A DNA stretch of 58,499 nt, taken from Acidobacteriota bacterium. Its GTDB lineage: Bacteria > Acidobacteriota > Terriglobia > Acidiferrales > UBA7541. The notes beneath the pieces were generated by a model. That model was not told where the DNA came from, ran no database searches, and saw nothing but the letters and a program-made list of their open reading frames with translations. The stretch is taken from NCBI GenBank assembly GCA_003224235.1, contig QHYU01000057.1:1-58499 (forward strand), written 5' to 3'. A program made the position numbers and the translations under genes. Positions within the stretch are counted from its first letter, which is position 1; each line of letters opens with the position of its first letter. This document shows, in pieces, positions 35,252 through 44,046 of this stretch.

Positions 35252-35280
35252 TTGACACTGTTGGAACCGTCTTCTATGAT
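35252..35280 (+). promoter_or_regulatory. Strong sigma70-type promoter of tatA-tatC
   Basis: Consensus TTGACA (35252-35257), a 17-bp spacer, and TATGAT (35275-35280), followed by AGGAGG (35285-35290) and ATG 35302. On the opposite strand a TATACT (35232-35227) could serve ctpA. Confidence 0.75.
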
Positions 35281-35301
35281 GCACAGGAGGCAACCAGCGC
35301 G

Positions 35302-35805
35302 ATGGGAAGTATTGGCGTCTCCGAACTGATCGTCATCTTTATCATCGCCCTCATTGTCTTTGGGCCGCAAAAGTTGCCCGAGCTTGGCCGCACTATCGGC
35401 AAGGCCTTGGCTGAGTTCCGGAAGCACTCGGCGGAATTGCGCGTGGCCGTCGACCAGGAGATGCGCGAGCTCGAACGCCACACGCAGGAACTCGAGACCA
35501 AAGCCCGTGAGGCGGTTGAGCCGCCCGCGGCACCCGCTCTGCCGCCCGAGAGCCCGGTCAGCTCTGTGGCTATTGACCCCTACCACGGCGTCCCAGTCCA
35601 GCCCATCCCTACTGCGCTCAGCTCTGAGGAGCAGCACGCGGTTGAGCCAGCCGCGGTGCCCGTTGTGCTGCCCGAGAGCCCGGCTGGCGCTGCGGCTATG
35701 GATCCCTACCAGGGTGCCCCACCGCAGCCCACCCCTGCTGCGCTCAGCTCTGAGGAGCCGAACACGGGAGAGAAGCCTACGGATGGTCACTCCAAGCCAG
35801 CCTGA
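35302..35805 (+). CDS. tatA: Sec-independent translocase TatA/TatB-like protein with repeated tail
   Basis: Single-span Tat component forming the transport pore. The N-terminal helix and hinge [20 protein letters not shown] followed by PQKLPELGR are diagnostic, then an amphipathic helix. The tail is Pro/Glu/Ala-rich and consists of a 42-residue unit repeated twice (35518-35643 and 35644-35769), unusually long for TatA. 167 residues. The stop lies 22 bp inside tatC, so the two are co-translated. TatA versus TatB cannot be separated with certainty; Gly-Pro at the hinge and the short N-terminus fit either. Confidence 0.92.
   Translation: MGSIGVSELIVIFIIALIVFGPQKLPELGRTIGKALAEFRKHSAELRVAVDQEMRELERHTQELETKAREAVEPPAAPALPPESPVSSVAIDPYHGVPVQPIPTALSSEEQHAVEPAAVPVVLPESPAGAAAMDPYQGAPPQPTPAALSSEEPNTGEKPTDGHSKPA
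35518..35769 (+). repeat. Two tandem 126-bp coding repeats in tatA
   Basis: Units 35518-35643 and 35644-35769 code for related 42-residue blocks containing LPPESP / LPESP, DPY.G, QP.P.ALSSEE. The units have diverged, so the duplication is old compared with the 65-bp duplication at 9221. Confidence 0.85.
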
Positions 35806-36595
35806 ACCTCCCCAAGAGCAGGACGACCCCACCGCGAAGATGTCGTTCTTCGACCACCTGGTCGAGTTGCGCAAGCGCCTCATCCATTCGCTAGTTGCCA
35901 TCGGCATTGGCCTGTGCGTCGGGATCTATTTCTCCGACAAAGCGTACGACTTCATCGTTCGGCCGATGCACAAGGCTCTGCGTGAGGCGAAGCTCCAGGA
36001 CCACCTGGTGTACCTGAGCCCGATTACTCCCATTCAACTCTACATCACCGTAGGGCTCTACCTGGGGATCGTGATGGTCTGCCCTTACGTCTTCTACCAG
36101 CTCTGGCTGTTCGTCGCGCCTGGCCTCTACCGACATGAGCGCCGAGCGGTGACAATCTTCTTGGTCTCCTCCGTGGCGCTCTTTCTGGGGGGCATGGCTT
36201 TTGGCTACTGGGTGATGCTGCCGATGACCCTCAACTTCCTGCTCACAATCACGCCGACGACCACGTACGGGCCGATGCTCACTATGGACGGCTCGCTCGA
36301 TATGATCCTGGTGATCTTACTGGGGTTGGGCCTCGTGTTTCAGCTACCGATCTTGATTTTCTTCCTTTCGCTGTTCGGCATTGTGACGCCGCGGTTCTTG
36401 TGGAGCAACTTCCGCTACGCCGTGCTGATAATCGCCATCATCGCCGCGGTGGTTACCCCCACCACCGACGCACTCACCATGACCATCTTCATGGCGCCGA
36501 TGATCGTGCTCTACGTGCTGGGCATCGGTGTTTCAGCGCTGGTCGTGCGAAAAAAGCGCCGCGTCGCCACGACCGCTGGCGCGGGCGCGAGCTGA
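35783..36595 (+). CDS. tatC: Twin-arginine translocase subunit TatC
   Basis: Six-span receptor for twin-arginine signal peptides. The start is taken at ATG 35783, overlapping tatA by 23 bp; [18 protein letters not shown] is the conserved N-terminal motif with the essential Glu. Further signatures are [37 protein letters not shown] and [21 protein letters not shown]. 270 residues, full length. The next gene starts 2 bp after its stop. Confidence 0.95.
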   Translation: MVTPSQPEPPQEQDDPTAKMSFFDHLVELRKRLIHSLVAIGIGLCVGIYFSDKAYDFIVRPMHKALREAKLQDHLVYLSPITPIQLYITVGLYLGIVMVCPYVFYQLWLFVAPGLYRHERRAVTIFLVSSVALFLGGMAFGYWVMLPMTLNFLLTITPTTTYGPMLTMDGSLDMILVILLGLGLVFQLPILIFFLSLFGIVTPRFLWSNFRYAVLIIAIIAAVVTPTTDALTMTIFMAPMIVLYVLGIGVSALVVRKKRRVATTAGAGAS

Positions 36596-36596
36596 C

Positions 36597-37598
36597 ATGA
36601 CCCAGAGGCGTTGCTTGCTCTTCTGCCTGCTGCTTGCGTGCCTGGCTACCTGCGGCTGTCGGGCGTCGCCGCAAAGGAATCCGGCGGAGGCTGCCGGCCA
36701 ATCTTCCTCGGGGGCGTCTACAGAGCCTTCGGCGGCTGCGGAGATCGCTGCCGAGCAGGGCGCTGACGCCGCCCCGCCCCCGGAATCCACCGGAGGCTTC
36801 GACGGCCGGAGAGCCTACACGCACGTTGCGCGCCTGGTGGCGATCGGCCCACGCTCGCCCGGCACGGAAGGCATCCGCAAAGCGCGGGAGTACATCCGTA
36901 GCGAACTCCAGGGCTTCGGCTGCAAGGTTGAAACCGACAATTTCCACGCCTCGACGATTATTGGGTCGGTGGCAATGGAGAACATCCTCGTCAACATCCC
37001 CGGCGAGAGCCCGAACGTAATTTTGTTGACCACCCACTACGACACCAAGCGCATGGAAAACTTTGTCGGCGCCAATGACGGAGGCTCCTCCACCGGCCTG
37101 ATGCTCGAGTTGGCGCGCCTGCTCTGCTCCCGCAAAAATGGATTGACCGTCTGGATCGCCTTCTTCGACGGCGAGGAGGCGTTTGGGGAATGGAGCGCCA
37201 CGGACGGCACGTTCGGCAGCAGGCAGATGGCGGCGAAGTTGGCCGCTTCAAGTGAGTTGAAGCGAATTAAAGCGATGATGCTGGCTGACCTGATCGGCGA
37301 CCGCAAGCTCTGGATAAAGCGCGAGGGCAATTCGACCCGCTGGCTTACGGACCTGGTTTGGGCCACGGCGGCGCGTCTGGGCTACCGGAGCATCTTTGTG
37401 GACGCAACTGTACCGATCGAGGATGACCACCTGCCATTCCTCAAACGCGATGTTCCGGCCGTAGACGTCATCGACCTCGATGCCCCCTACTGGCACACCA
37501 GCGGCGACACGCTGGACAAGATCAGCCCGCGCAGTCTCGCCGTTGTCGGCCACGTGTTTGTCGAATCCCTGGCCGAACTTGAAAAAAAATTCCGCTAG
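36597..37598 (+). CDS. M28-family peptidase / glutaminyl-cyclase-like lipoprotein
   Basis: Exported zinc hydrolase resembling glutaminyl-peptide cyclotransferase. The start ATG 36597 immediately follows tatC. The N-terminal hydrophobic segment ends in a Cys-rich stretch (ATCGCRAS) that may be lipidated. Zinc-site motifs are LLTTHYDTKRM, GANDGGSSTG, FFDGEEAFGEW, DLIGDRKLWI and DAPYWHTSGDTLDKIS. 333 residues. QC-like enzymes form N-terminal pyroglutamate; aminopeptidase activity is the alternative. Linkage to tatC is by adjacency only. Confidence 0.85.
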   Translation: MTQRRCLLFCLLLACLATCGCRASPQRNPAEAAGQSSSGASTEPSAAAEIAAEQGADAAPPPESTGGFDGRRAYTHVARLVAIGPRSPGTEGIRKAREYIRSELQGFGCKVETDNFHASTIIGSVAMENILVNIPGESPNVILLTTHYDTKRMENFVGANDGGSSTGLMLELARLLCSRKNGLTVWIAFFDGEEAFGEWSATDGTFGSRQMAAKLAASSELKRIKAMMLADLIGDRKLWIKREGNSTRWLTDLVWATAARLGYRSIFVDATVPIEDDHLPFLKRDVPAVDVIDLDAPYWHTSGDTLDKISPRSLAVVGHVFVESLAELEKKFR

Positions 37599-37883
37599 GG
37601 AGCTCCGTCTACGGTTTCGCCGGGCGATGCTTGTCCAAGGACGTGGGCTCGGCCGAATGCGCGTGGGGAATTGGTGTGCCCCGATTTGCAGGGTGCCAAC
37701 CGGTCAGGGCGTTTTGGAAATCGCCTGCGAGACGCTGGCGCTGCGCAGTGGCGCTCTCGACGCGGGTACCAATGAGGCAGGCAAGAATTCTCACTTCGCC
37801 GCCTGGACCATGATCACTGCTCGTTAACACCTGGAAGCTATCAATCCTCGGCCGGACACCGTCAACTGGCCTCACCTCTGCTC

Positions 37884-39503
37884 CTACTCGAAGCAGACCT
37901 TCTTTCCCCGGGCAATCAGCGAGTGCTTTCGGAAGTCCTCATCGTTGTGGTAGGGGAAGTCGGAGCGATAATGGCTGCCCCGGCTCTCCTCGCGGGCCAG
38001 CGCCGAGCGCGCAATCAACTGCGCAAGTCTCCTGACGTTGTACAACTCGCACGACTGCCGAGAAGGCATTTCCGGTCGCGCGACTTCGAGCGTGCCTAGT
38101 TGCTCGATGGCGAGCGCTAGGTCGCGGCCGTTTCGCAGGATGCCGACGTCTTTCCACATGATCATTCGGATCTGCTCGAGAATTGGTGACGCGGGGCCGG
38201 CAGGTTCGGAGTGGTTGCCCGGGTTCGACGGGCCCGGATTATTCGCAGCCGACTTGGCGCGGCAGGCAGTGTTGTTGCGCGCCGGTCTGCCCTCGTGACC
38301 GGGATTTCCAGCCGCCCTCTTCTTTTGTGCTGGCCTGGTGTCTTCAACCATCGCGGCGCCAGCGCGCGCGCCGAATACCATCCCTTCGAGTAGGGAATTG
38401 CTCGCCAGGCGATTGGCTCCATGCACGCCGGTGGCGGCCGTTTCCCCCGCGGCATAGAGTCCCGCGAGAGAGGTGCGTCCCCACAGGTCGGTTTTGATCC
38501 CGCCCATTGCGTAGTGGGCCGCGGGGCGCACCGGTACGAGGTCGCTCGAGATGTCCAGACCATAGCTCTGGCAGGTGGAGAAGATCCGCGGGAAGCGCTT
38601 GCGGACATAGTCGGCCTTCCGCGCGGTCATATCGAGATAGACGTAGTCGGTCTCGGTGCGCTGCATTTCGGCGACGATGGCCCGCGCGACGACGTCACGG
38701 GGGGCCAGCTCGCCTGCTTCGTGGTAGCGTCTCATGAAGCGGTCGAGATCAACGTTGCGCAGCACCGCGCCTTCCCCACGCAGGGCTTCGGAAAGCAAAA
38801 ACGGCGGTGCGCCCTTCATCGCCAGAGCAGTGGGATGGAACTGCACGAACTCGAGATCTGAGAGCGTCGCGCCGGCTTCGTGGGCGATGGCCATGCCGTC
38901 GCCGGTGGCGACCGGTGGATTGGTCGTCTCTCGATAGACTTGGCCCAAGCCGCCAGTGGCCAGCAGCACTGCGCCGGCGCGGACTTCGTGCAGGCTGTTT
39001 GTTGTTTCATCGAGGTAGCGCAGCCCGGCGATGCGTCCTTCCGCTTCCACCAGTTCGGTAGTGAAGGCGTGGGCGCGAATGTGGATGCGCTGCATCGAGC
39101 GGGCTCGGGCGAAAAGCGCCCGGCTGATCTCGTGCCCGGTGGAATCGCCCTGCGCGTGCAGGATGCGCGAGCGGCTATGAGCTCCTTCGCGCGTAAAGGC
39201 CAGCTTCGTTCCGGCGCGATCAAACTCCGTGCCCCAACCGATCAGCTCTTGGATGTACTTCGGAGCTTCCTCCACGAGGAGCTTAACCGCGGCGGCGTTG
39301 CAGAGGCCGTCGCCGGCCTGCAGCGTGTCCTGCTCGTGCAGGCTGATCTGGTCCTCATCGCTGAGCGCCGCGGCGATCCCGCCCTGCGCCCATTCGGTGG
39401 CCGAATCGCTGAGTGCCTGGCCCAGCTCGATGGCGGCGCGCAGCCCGGCGATGCCGCAGCCGACTACGATGTAGTCCACGGAATTAGGTTCGTCTGACTT
39501 CAT
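37884..39503 (-). CDS. nadB: L-aspartate oxidase with apparent internal deletion and insertion
   Basis: Flavoenzyme making iminoaspartate for NAD synthesis. Start ATG 39503 (MKSDEP); FAD motif VVGCGIAGLRAA, substrate region WAQGGIAAALSDEDQ, LATGGLGQVY, FVQFHPTAL, LLSEALRGEGAVL, HYAMGGIKTD and GANRLASNSLLEG are clear. Compared with known NadB, about nine residues forming the second beta strand of the FAD-binding fold are missing between AAIELG and ALSDSATE (near 39411-39425). A stretch rich in Asn/Gly/Pro/Ala of about 50 residues (roughly 38190-38335) lies before the C-terminal helical domain. Function may be impaired if the deletion is real. Confidence 0.9.
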   Translation of the reverse strand: MKSDEPNSVDYIVVGCGIAGLRAAIELGQALSDSATEWAQGGIAAALSDEDQISLHEQDTLQAGDGLCNAAAVKLLVEEAPKYIQELIGWGTEFDRAGTKLAFTREGAHSRSRILHAQGDSTGHEISRALFARARSMQRIHIRAHAFTTELVEAEGRIAGLRYLDETTNSLHEVRAGAVLLATGGLGQVYRETTNPPVATGDGMAIAHEAGATLSDLEFVQFHPTALAMKGAPPFLLSEALRGEGAVLRNVDLDRFMRRYHEAGELAPRDVVARAIVAEMQRTETDYVYLDMTARKADYVRKRFPRIFSTCQSYGLDISSDLVPVRPAAHYAMGGIKTDLWGRTSLAGLYAAGETAATGVHGANRLASNSLLEGMVFGARAGAAMVEDTRPAQKKRAAGNPGHEGRPARNNTACRAKSAANNPGPSNPGNHSEPAGPASPILEQIRMIMWKDVGILRNGRDLALAIEQLGTLEVARPEMPSRQSCELYNVRRLAQLIARSALAREESRGSHYRSDFPYHNDEDFRKHSLIARGKKVCFE

Positions 39504-39640
39504 TGCACCGCTTACGGCAACCCGAGTCTCGGTGAAGCAACGGCGCTTATGGTAGCACGAACCCAAATCAGCGCGGCCAGTCGCGCCCGGCGTCGCGGGA
39601 AGTTCGCGCGGGGAAGTATGCTACATTCTTCGCGCCATCT

Positions 39641-40753
39641 ATGAATCCGACGCACTGCATCGCCGTCCGCGCGTCTTCGGGGACGTACGAAGTCTGGTGC
39701 GGCCGCGGAATTCTGGCCCGCGCGGGGGTTCAAGTCTCGCGGCTGGGCGAAAATACGGGTATTTTCATTCTCTCCTCGCCGCGAGTCTGGAAGCATTGGG
39801 GCCCTGCGCTGCGGGCCAGCTTTCGGGGTGGCAGCAAGACCATTCTGTTCGACGACCGCGAGACGTCAAAGAGATTGCCCACCGTTGAGCGGCTCTGCCG
39901 CCAACTCGTAAGCACCGGCGCTGACCGCCGCGCCGTGATTGTCGCGCTGGGCGGCGGCGTGGTGGGCGACGTCGCCGGCTTCGTCGCGGCGAGCTTCCTC
40001 CGCGGCGTGCGGTTAGTCCACCTGCCCACCACACTCGTAGCCCAGGTCGACAGCGCGGTGGGCGGCAAGACCGGCGTCAACCTGCCAGAAGGGAAGAACT
40101 TGGTCGGGGCGTTCTACCCGCCGCGCCTGGTGCTGGCCGACCCTGACGCGCTTACCACGCTGAGCGCCCGGCAATACCGCTCCGGGCTCTATGAGGTGAT
40201 CAAGTACGGAGTGATGGGCGACGCGGCGCTCTATCGCTATCTCGAACGCCGCCTGGATGATCTGCTGCAGCGAAATTCTGCGGCGCTCGGCTGGATACTG
40301 CCGCGCTGCATTCGCGCCAAGGCAGATGTGGTGGGCCGTGATGAACGCGAATCCGGCTTGCGCGAAATCCTGAACTTCGGCCACACTTTCGCGCACGCGC
40401 TCGAAGCGGCCACGGGTTACAACAGGTTTCTGCACGGGGAAGCCGTCGGGTGGGGCATGATCGCTGCCACGCAGTTGGCTGTCGCGCGGGAAATGCTCCC
40501 CGAGGACGAAGCGGCGCGGATCATCGGCTTGGTGTTACGTGTCGGGCCAAGGCCGCCGCTTCCCAGGATACCCGCTCGCCGGATGCTTGAAATCATGCGC
40601 GCTGACAAGAAGACTCGCGGCGGGCACTTGCGCTTCGTTCTTCCGCAGCGCATCGGCCGGGTCGAGGTGGTCGATGACGTCCCCGAACAGTCGGTCAGCA
40701 GAGTATGGCGGGAGTTGCCCTCCATCGCGCGAGCACCGACCTCTGACAACTGA
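39641..40753 (+). CDS. aroB: 3-dehydroquinate synthase
   Basis: Second enzyme of the shikimate pathway, converting DAHP to 3-dehydroquinate with NAD and a divalent metal. NAD-binding ALGGGVVGDVAGFVAAS, substrate-binding PTTLVAQVDSAVGGKTGVN, and the metal ligands in LYEVIKYGVM, LNFGHTFAHALEA and FLHGEAVGWGM are all present. 370 residues, complete. It lies 13 bp before the ubiE/menG gene in the same direction and divergent from nadB. Confidence 0.96.
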   Translation: MNPTHCIAVRASSGTYEVWCGRGILARAGVQVSRLGENTGIFILSSPRVWKHWGPALRASFRGGSKTILFDDRETSKRLPTVERLCRQLVSTGADRRAVIVALGGGVVGDVAGFVAASFLRGVRLVHLPTTLVAQVDSAVGGKTGVNLPEGKNLVGAFYPPRLVLADPDALTTLSARQYRSGLYEVIKYGVMGDAALYRYLERRLDDLLQRNSAALGWILPRCIRAKADVVGRDERESGLREILNFGHTFAHALEAATGYNRFLHGEAVGWGMIAATQLAVAREMLPEDEAARIIGLVLRVGPRPPLPRIPARRMLEIMRADKKTRGGHLRFVLPQRIGRVEVVDDVPEQSVSRVWRELPSIARAPTSDN

Positions 40754-40766
40754 AAACTAGCTTGCT

Positions 40767-41609
40767 ATGTCTCCACTGAACTCGCCGCGAATCTCCGTGC
40801 CCGGCGCTCGCCCCGCCGGCGCGCGCGACGAGGCCGATGCGGCGCGCCGAGTGCGCGAGATGTTCAGCCGCATCGCTCCGCGATACGATCTCCTGAACCA
40901 CCTACTCTCATTCCAGCTGGATCGGCTGTGGCGCCGCCGGGTCGTGCGGCGCTTCCACCATATCTTGTCGCGCCCCGAGGCGCATATACTCGACCTGTGT
41001 TGTGGCACGGGCGACCTCACCCTGGCCCTCAAGCGCGGCGGGCGTGCAAGGGTTTTCGGCAGCGACTTCGCGCATCCCATGCTCGTTCGCGCCCTGCAGA
41101 AATCGACCTGCGAAGCAGGAAAGCGCCTGCCGAAGGGAGGCAGCCGCTCGGCTGCGCCCACCGCGCCCTCCGGCAGCGCCCTCGCTGTTGGCGTGGGGTG
41201 CCCGAGCGACTACGCCGAAGCAGACGCATTGCAGTTACCATTTCCGGATGCAAGCTTTGATCTGGTTACCGCAGCGTTCGGCTTCCGCAACCTCGCCAAC
41301 TATCAGCGCGGCCTCCGCGAAATCTACCGTGTGCTGCGGCCCGGCGGGGAAGTGGGGATCCTCGAATTCACCGAGCCACACGGCGCTCTCTTCGGCCCAC
41401 TATTCCGCTTTTATTTCACCCGTATTCTGCCGCGCCTGGGGGGAGCAATTTCCGGCAACGCTGCGGCCTATTCCTACCTGCCGAGTTCTGTAGAGAGCTT
41501 TCCACCGCCCGAGGAGTTAGCCGCAGCGATGTCCGGCGGCGGCTTCGCGGATGTCCGCTTCGAGTTGTGGACGGGCGGCAGCGTCGCGCTGCACATTGCG
41601 CGGCGATGA
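40767..41609 (+). CDS. ubiE: Demethylmenaquinone / ubiquinone methyltransferase with in-frame insertion
   Basis: SAM-dependent methyltransferase for the last step of menaquinone synthesis (UbiE/MenG). Signatures are [35 protein letters not shown] (SAM motif I), [27 protein letters not shown] and [16 protein letters not shown]. Between LVRALQ and [15 protein letters not shown], where relatives have about ten residues, an insertion of some 30 extra residues rich in Gly, Ser, Pro and Ala occurs (about 41107-41208). Its DNA is GC-rich and contains inverted repeats, resembling an intergenic repeat captured in frame. Confidence 0.93.
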   Translation: MSPLNSPRISVPGARPAGARDEADAARRVREMFSRIAPRYDLLNHLLSFQLDRLWRRRVVRRFHHILSRPEAHILDLCCGTGDLTLALKRGGRARVFGSDFAHPMLVRALQKSTCEAGKRLPKGGSRSAAPTAPSGSALAVGVGCPSDYAEADALQLPFPDASFDLVTAAFGFRNLANYQRGLREIYRVLRPGGEVGILEFTEPHGALFGPLFRFYFTRILPRLGGAISGNAAAYSYLPSSVESFPPPEELAAAMSGGGFADVRFELWTGGSVALHIARR

Positions 41610-41787
41610 AGGGGTAGGGGCCCGGCACGCCCTGCCCGTTACAATGAACCTCGATACGCTCCGCGGAGCCTGCAAGCCCTGTGTTGGAGGAGTCTTCTGC
41701 GCGCGGAAGAATTCCCTTCGGCTGACGCCGAGGTTGCCCCAGCGTGAGATAATAGCGGGTCTCTACTTGTCGGACCCAGAGCCCGCC

Positions 41788-42477
41788 ATGTTGCAGCAGC
41801 GCAGCAGCCGACGCCGCTTCTCCGCGAAACACTCAGCTACGAGCGCTTTTCGCGAGCTGGCCGCTGGGCTGGCGGAGGCCGGCCGCGCATTCTATGCGCG
41901 CGGCTGGGTGCTGGGGACCAGCGGTAACTTCAGCGCAATAGTGGCACGCGAACCGTTGCGCCTGGCCATCACCTCCTCGGGAGTGGATAAAGGGGCACTC
42001 ACTGCCACCCAGTTCCTCGAAATTGACGAGAACCTGAATATTCTGCGCGGGTCCGGCGCGCCTTCGGCCGAAGCGCTGTTGCACCTGGCTCTGGTCCGCG
42101 CGCGCGGCGCAGGCGCGGTCCTGCACACGCATTCGGTTTGGAGCACGATTCTTTCCGAGTCGTTTGCGGGCCACGGAGGTCTCGCCATCTCGGGCTACGA
42201 GATGCTCAAGGGCTTGGCCGGCGTGGCCACGCACAAGCATCGGGAATGGCTGCCGATCCTGGAAAACTCCCAGGACATGCCGGAGTTGGCCCGGCAGCTA
42301 GAGGCGATCCTGCAACGCTATCCGGGGTCGCACGGGTTTCTTTTGCGCGGCCATGGGCTTTATACTTGGGGAGAGAATCTCAGCGAGACCCGGCGACATG
42401 TGGAAATCCTCGAGTTCCTGCTGGAAGTTGTTGGCCGAACTTGTGGCTCCGCCAGAGGCCATGCCGCCGCAGTCTGA
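41788..42477 (+). CDS. mtnB: Methylthioribulose-1-phosphate dehydratase (class II aldolase fold)
   Basis: Methionine-salvage enzyme dehydrating methylthioribulose 1-phosphate. The start is set at ATG 41788; the longer frame runs into ubiE. Zinc ligands lie in [12 protein letters not shown] and [13 protein letters not shown]; the N-terminal [19 protein letters not shown] and [11 protein letters not shown] are characteristic of MtnB. 229 residues. It is followed by mtnD and mtnC, which fixes the pathway. Another class II aldolase activity is unlikely in this context. Confidence 0.9.
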   Translation: MLQQRSSRRRFSAKHSATSAFRELAAGLAEAGRAFYARGWVLGTSGNFSAIVAREPLRLAITSSGVDKGALTATQFLEIDENLNILRGSGAPSAEALLHLALVRARGAGAVLHTHSVWSTILSESFAGHGGLAISGYEMLKGLAGVATHKHREWLPILENSQDMPELARQLEAILQRYPGSHGFLLRGHGLYTWGENLSETRRHVEILEFLLEVVGRTCGSARGHAAAV

Positions 42478-42524
42478 GGTCTGGGAACATGCGCTAGGCT
42501 GGGAGAACGAGCCGAGGGGACACC

Positions 42525-43103
42525 ATGGCTACGATCCGGATTCCGGACGAGAACGGGCGCCTCACAGAGCCCGAAGCGGTGCGCGCGTACCTGGCAGGCA
42601 TTGGAATCGACTACGAACGTTGGGAGCCGTCGCATCCCCTGATGGTGGATGCCCCGGCCGAGGAAATCCTGGCTGCCTACTCTGCCGAGATTGACCGGCT
42701 GAAGTCGCGGGGCGGCTACGTGACTGCCGACGTGATCGACGTCACGCCAGAAACACCCGGCCTGGAGGCCATGCTGAACAAGTTCAACTCCGAGCACTGG
42801 CACGACGAGGACGAGGTGCGGTTCATCATCGAGGGCCGCGGGCTGTTCCACATCCACCCCCGGCAGGGCGAGCGGACTGGGCCGGTTATCGCCATTGAGG
42901 TCGAGGCTGGCGACTTGATCCGCGTTCCGCGCGGCACTTGGCACTGGTTCGATCTCTGCCCTGAACGACGAATCCGCGCCATCCGTTTATTCCAGAACGC
43001 CTCAGGCTGGACGCCCCGTTACACTCAGAGCGGTGTAGACAGGAACTACCAGCCGGTCTGCCTTGGGCCAGCTTATTTGCCGCGCCCGGCAACCCTGAGT
43101 TGA
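42525..43103 (+). CDS. mtnD: Acireductone dioxygenase
   Basis: Cupin metalloenzyme converting the acireductone of the methionine-salvage pathway to the keto-acid precursor of methionine (Fe form). Metal ligands are in [15 protein letters not shown] (HxHxxxxE type) and the distal His in [11 protein letters not shown]. 192 residues. GGGGACACC-type purine-rich leader precedes ATG 42525. The stop overlaps the start of mtnC. Confidence 0.93.
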   Translation: MATIRIPDENGRLTEPEAVRAYLAGIGIDYERWEPSHPLMVDAPAEEILAAYSAEIDRLKSRGGYVTADVIDVTPETPGLEAMLNKFNSEHWHDEDEVRFIIEGRGLFHIHPRQGERTGPVIAIEVEAGDLIRVPRGTWHWFDLCPERRIRAIRLFQNASGWTPRYTQSGVDRNYQPVCLGPAYLPRPATLS

Positions 43104-43906
43104 TCTTGGCCGTTCCGGCTGACCCTGCGCCGGGCCTCTCGGGTGACCTCGCCGGTAGCAGGGCCCTCTTGCTCGATATCGAAGGCACTACCACGCCTAT
43201 CGATTTTGTCTACGGCACTCTATTTCCCTACGCCCGCGCTCGCGCCGAGGATTTTCTCTCCCGGCATCACGAAAGCGACGACGTCAGGGCTGACCTGGAA
43301 GCGCTGCGCCAGCAGCGGGCCGCCGAGGCTCAGCTCATCAAGGACCTGCCTCCTTGGCGGGAAGATTCCACGAGCGCCCGGCTTGCCTCAGCCGCCGCCT
43401 ATGTACAGTGGCTGATGGACCACGACCGAAAATTGACCGCGCTGAAATCACTACAGGGTAAGATCTGGGAGGCCGGCTATCGCGGTGGAGAGCTGCGCGG
43501 GGTGGTGTATCCGGATGTGGGCCCAGCTTTCGCGCGCTGGCGCCGGATGAACAAAATTATCGCCATCTTTTCCTCAGGTAGCGTCCTGGCGCAAAAGCTG
43601 CTCTTCGCAAACTCCACGGCCGGAGACCTCACGCCGTTTATCAGCGCCTATTTTGATACCACCACCGGGCCCAAGCAGGATGAGCAAAGTTATCGCCGCA
43701 TTGCCACGTCGCTCGGCCTCTCTCCTGACGCGATCTTGTTCATCTCCGACACCATCCCCGAGCTCGACGCTGCGCGCCGCGCCGGAATGGCTACGCTTCA
43801 GTGCCTTCGCCCTGGCACTTCCAAGCCCAGTTCACGGCCTGGGGATTTGGCGCACCGAACCATACGCAGTTTCGACGAGGTTTTCCCCGAGACGGACAGT
43901 GGCTAG
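43100..43906 (+). CDS. mtnC: Acireductone synthase (enolase-phosphatase E1)
   Basis: HAD-superfamily bifunctional enolase-phosphatase of methionine salvage. Motif [23 protein letters not shown], motif [15 protein letters not shown], and the motif III/IV region [12 protein letters not shown] ... [18 protein letters not shown] are all present. The start is TTG 43100, overlapping the mtnD stop as TTGA. 268 residues, slightly longer than usual at the N-terminus; a later start is possible. MtnA and MtnK/MtnP are not in the window. Confidence 0.92.
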   Translation: MILAVPADPAPGLSGDLAGSRALLLDIEGTTTPIDFVYGTLFPYARARAEDFLSRHHESDDVRADLEALRQQRAAEAQLIKDLPPWREDSTSARLASAAAYVQWLMDHDRKLTALKSLQGKIWEAGYRGGELRGVVYPDVGPAFARWRRMNKIIAIFSSGSVLAQKLLFANSTAGDLTPFISAYFDTTTGPKQDEQSYRRIATSLGLSPDAILFISDTIPELDAARRAGMATLQCLRPGTSKPSSRPGDLAHRTIRSFDEVFPETDSG

Positions 43907-43922
43907 AGGCGGAGCCATGTAA

Positions 43923-43962
43923 CCGCCGGCTTCTGACCGGCGCTTTTGAAGTTCGCCGGCGG
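43923..43962. repeat. Inverted repeat downstream of mtnC
   Basis: CCGCCGGC (43923-43930) and GCCGGCGG (43955-43962) form an 8-bp stem around a 24-bp loop that itself contains GACCGGCG. It could act as a transcription stop but lacks a T-tract. Confidence 0.45.
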
Positions 43963-44046
43963 AATGTCGGCGCTATAAGCAAAAGGAGATGTCCAGGCTG
44001 CTGATGGTGCGAAGGCGGGCTGTCAGAATCGGCGGCGTTCGCTGCG

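Noticed and set aside
34876-35907. 343-codon minus-strand frame spanning the ctpA start and tatA
   Set aside because: Overlaps both a clear signal-anchored protease start and a near-consensus promoter with tatA; its repeats only mirror the tatA tail.
37599-37883. Possible small gene between the M28 lipoprotein and nadB
   Set aside because: Open frames on both strands have no ribosome site and no recognisable residues; treated as intergenic.
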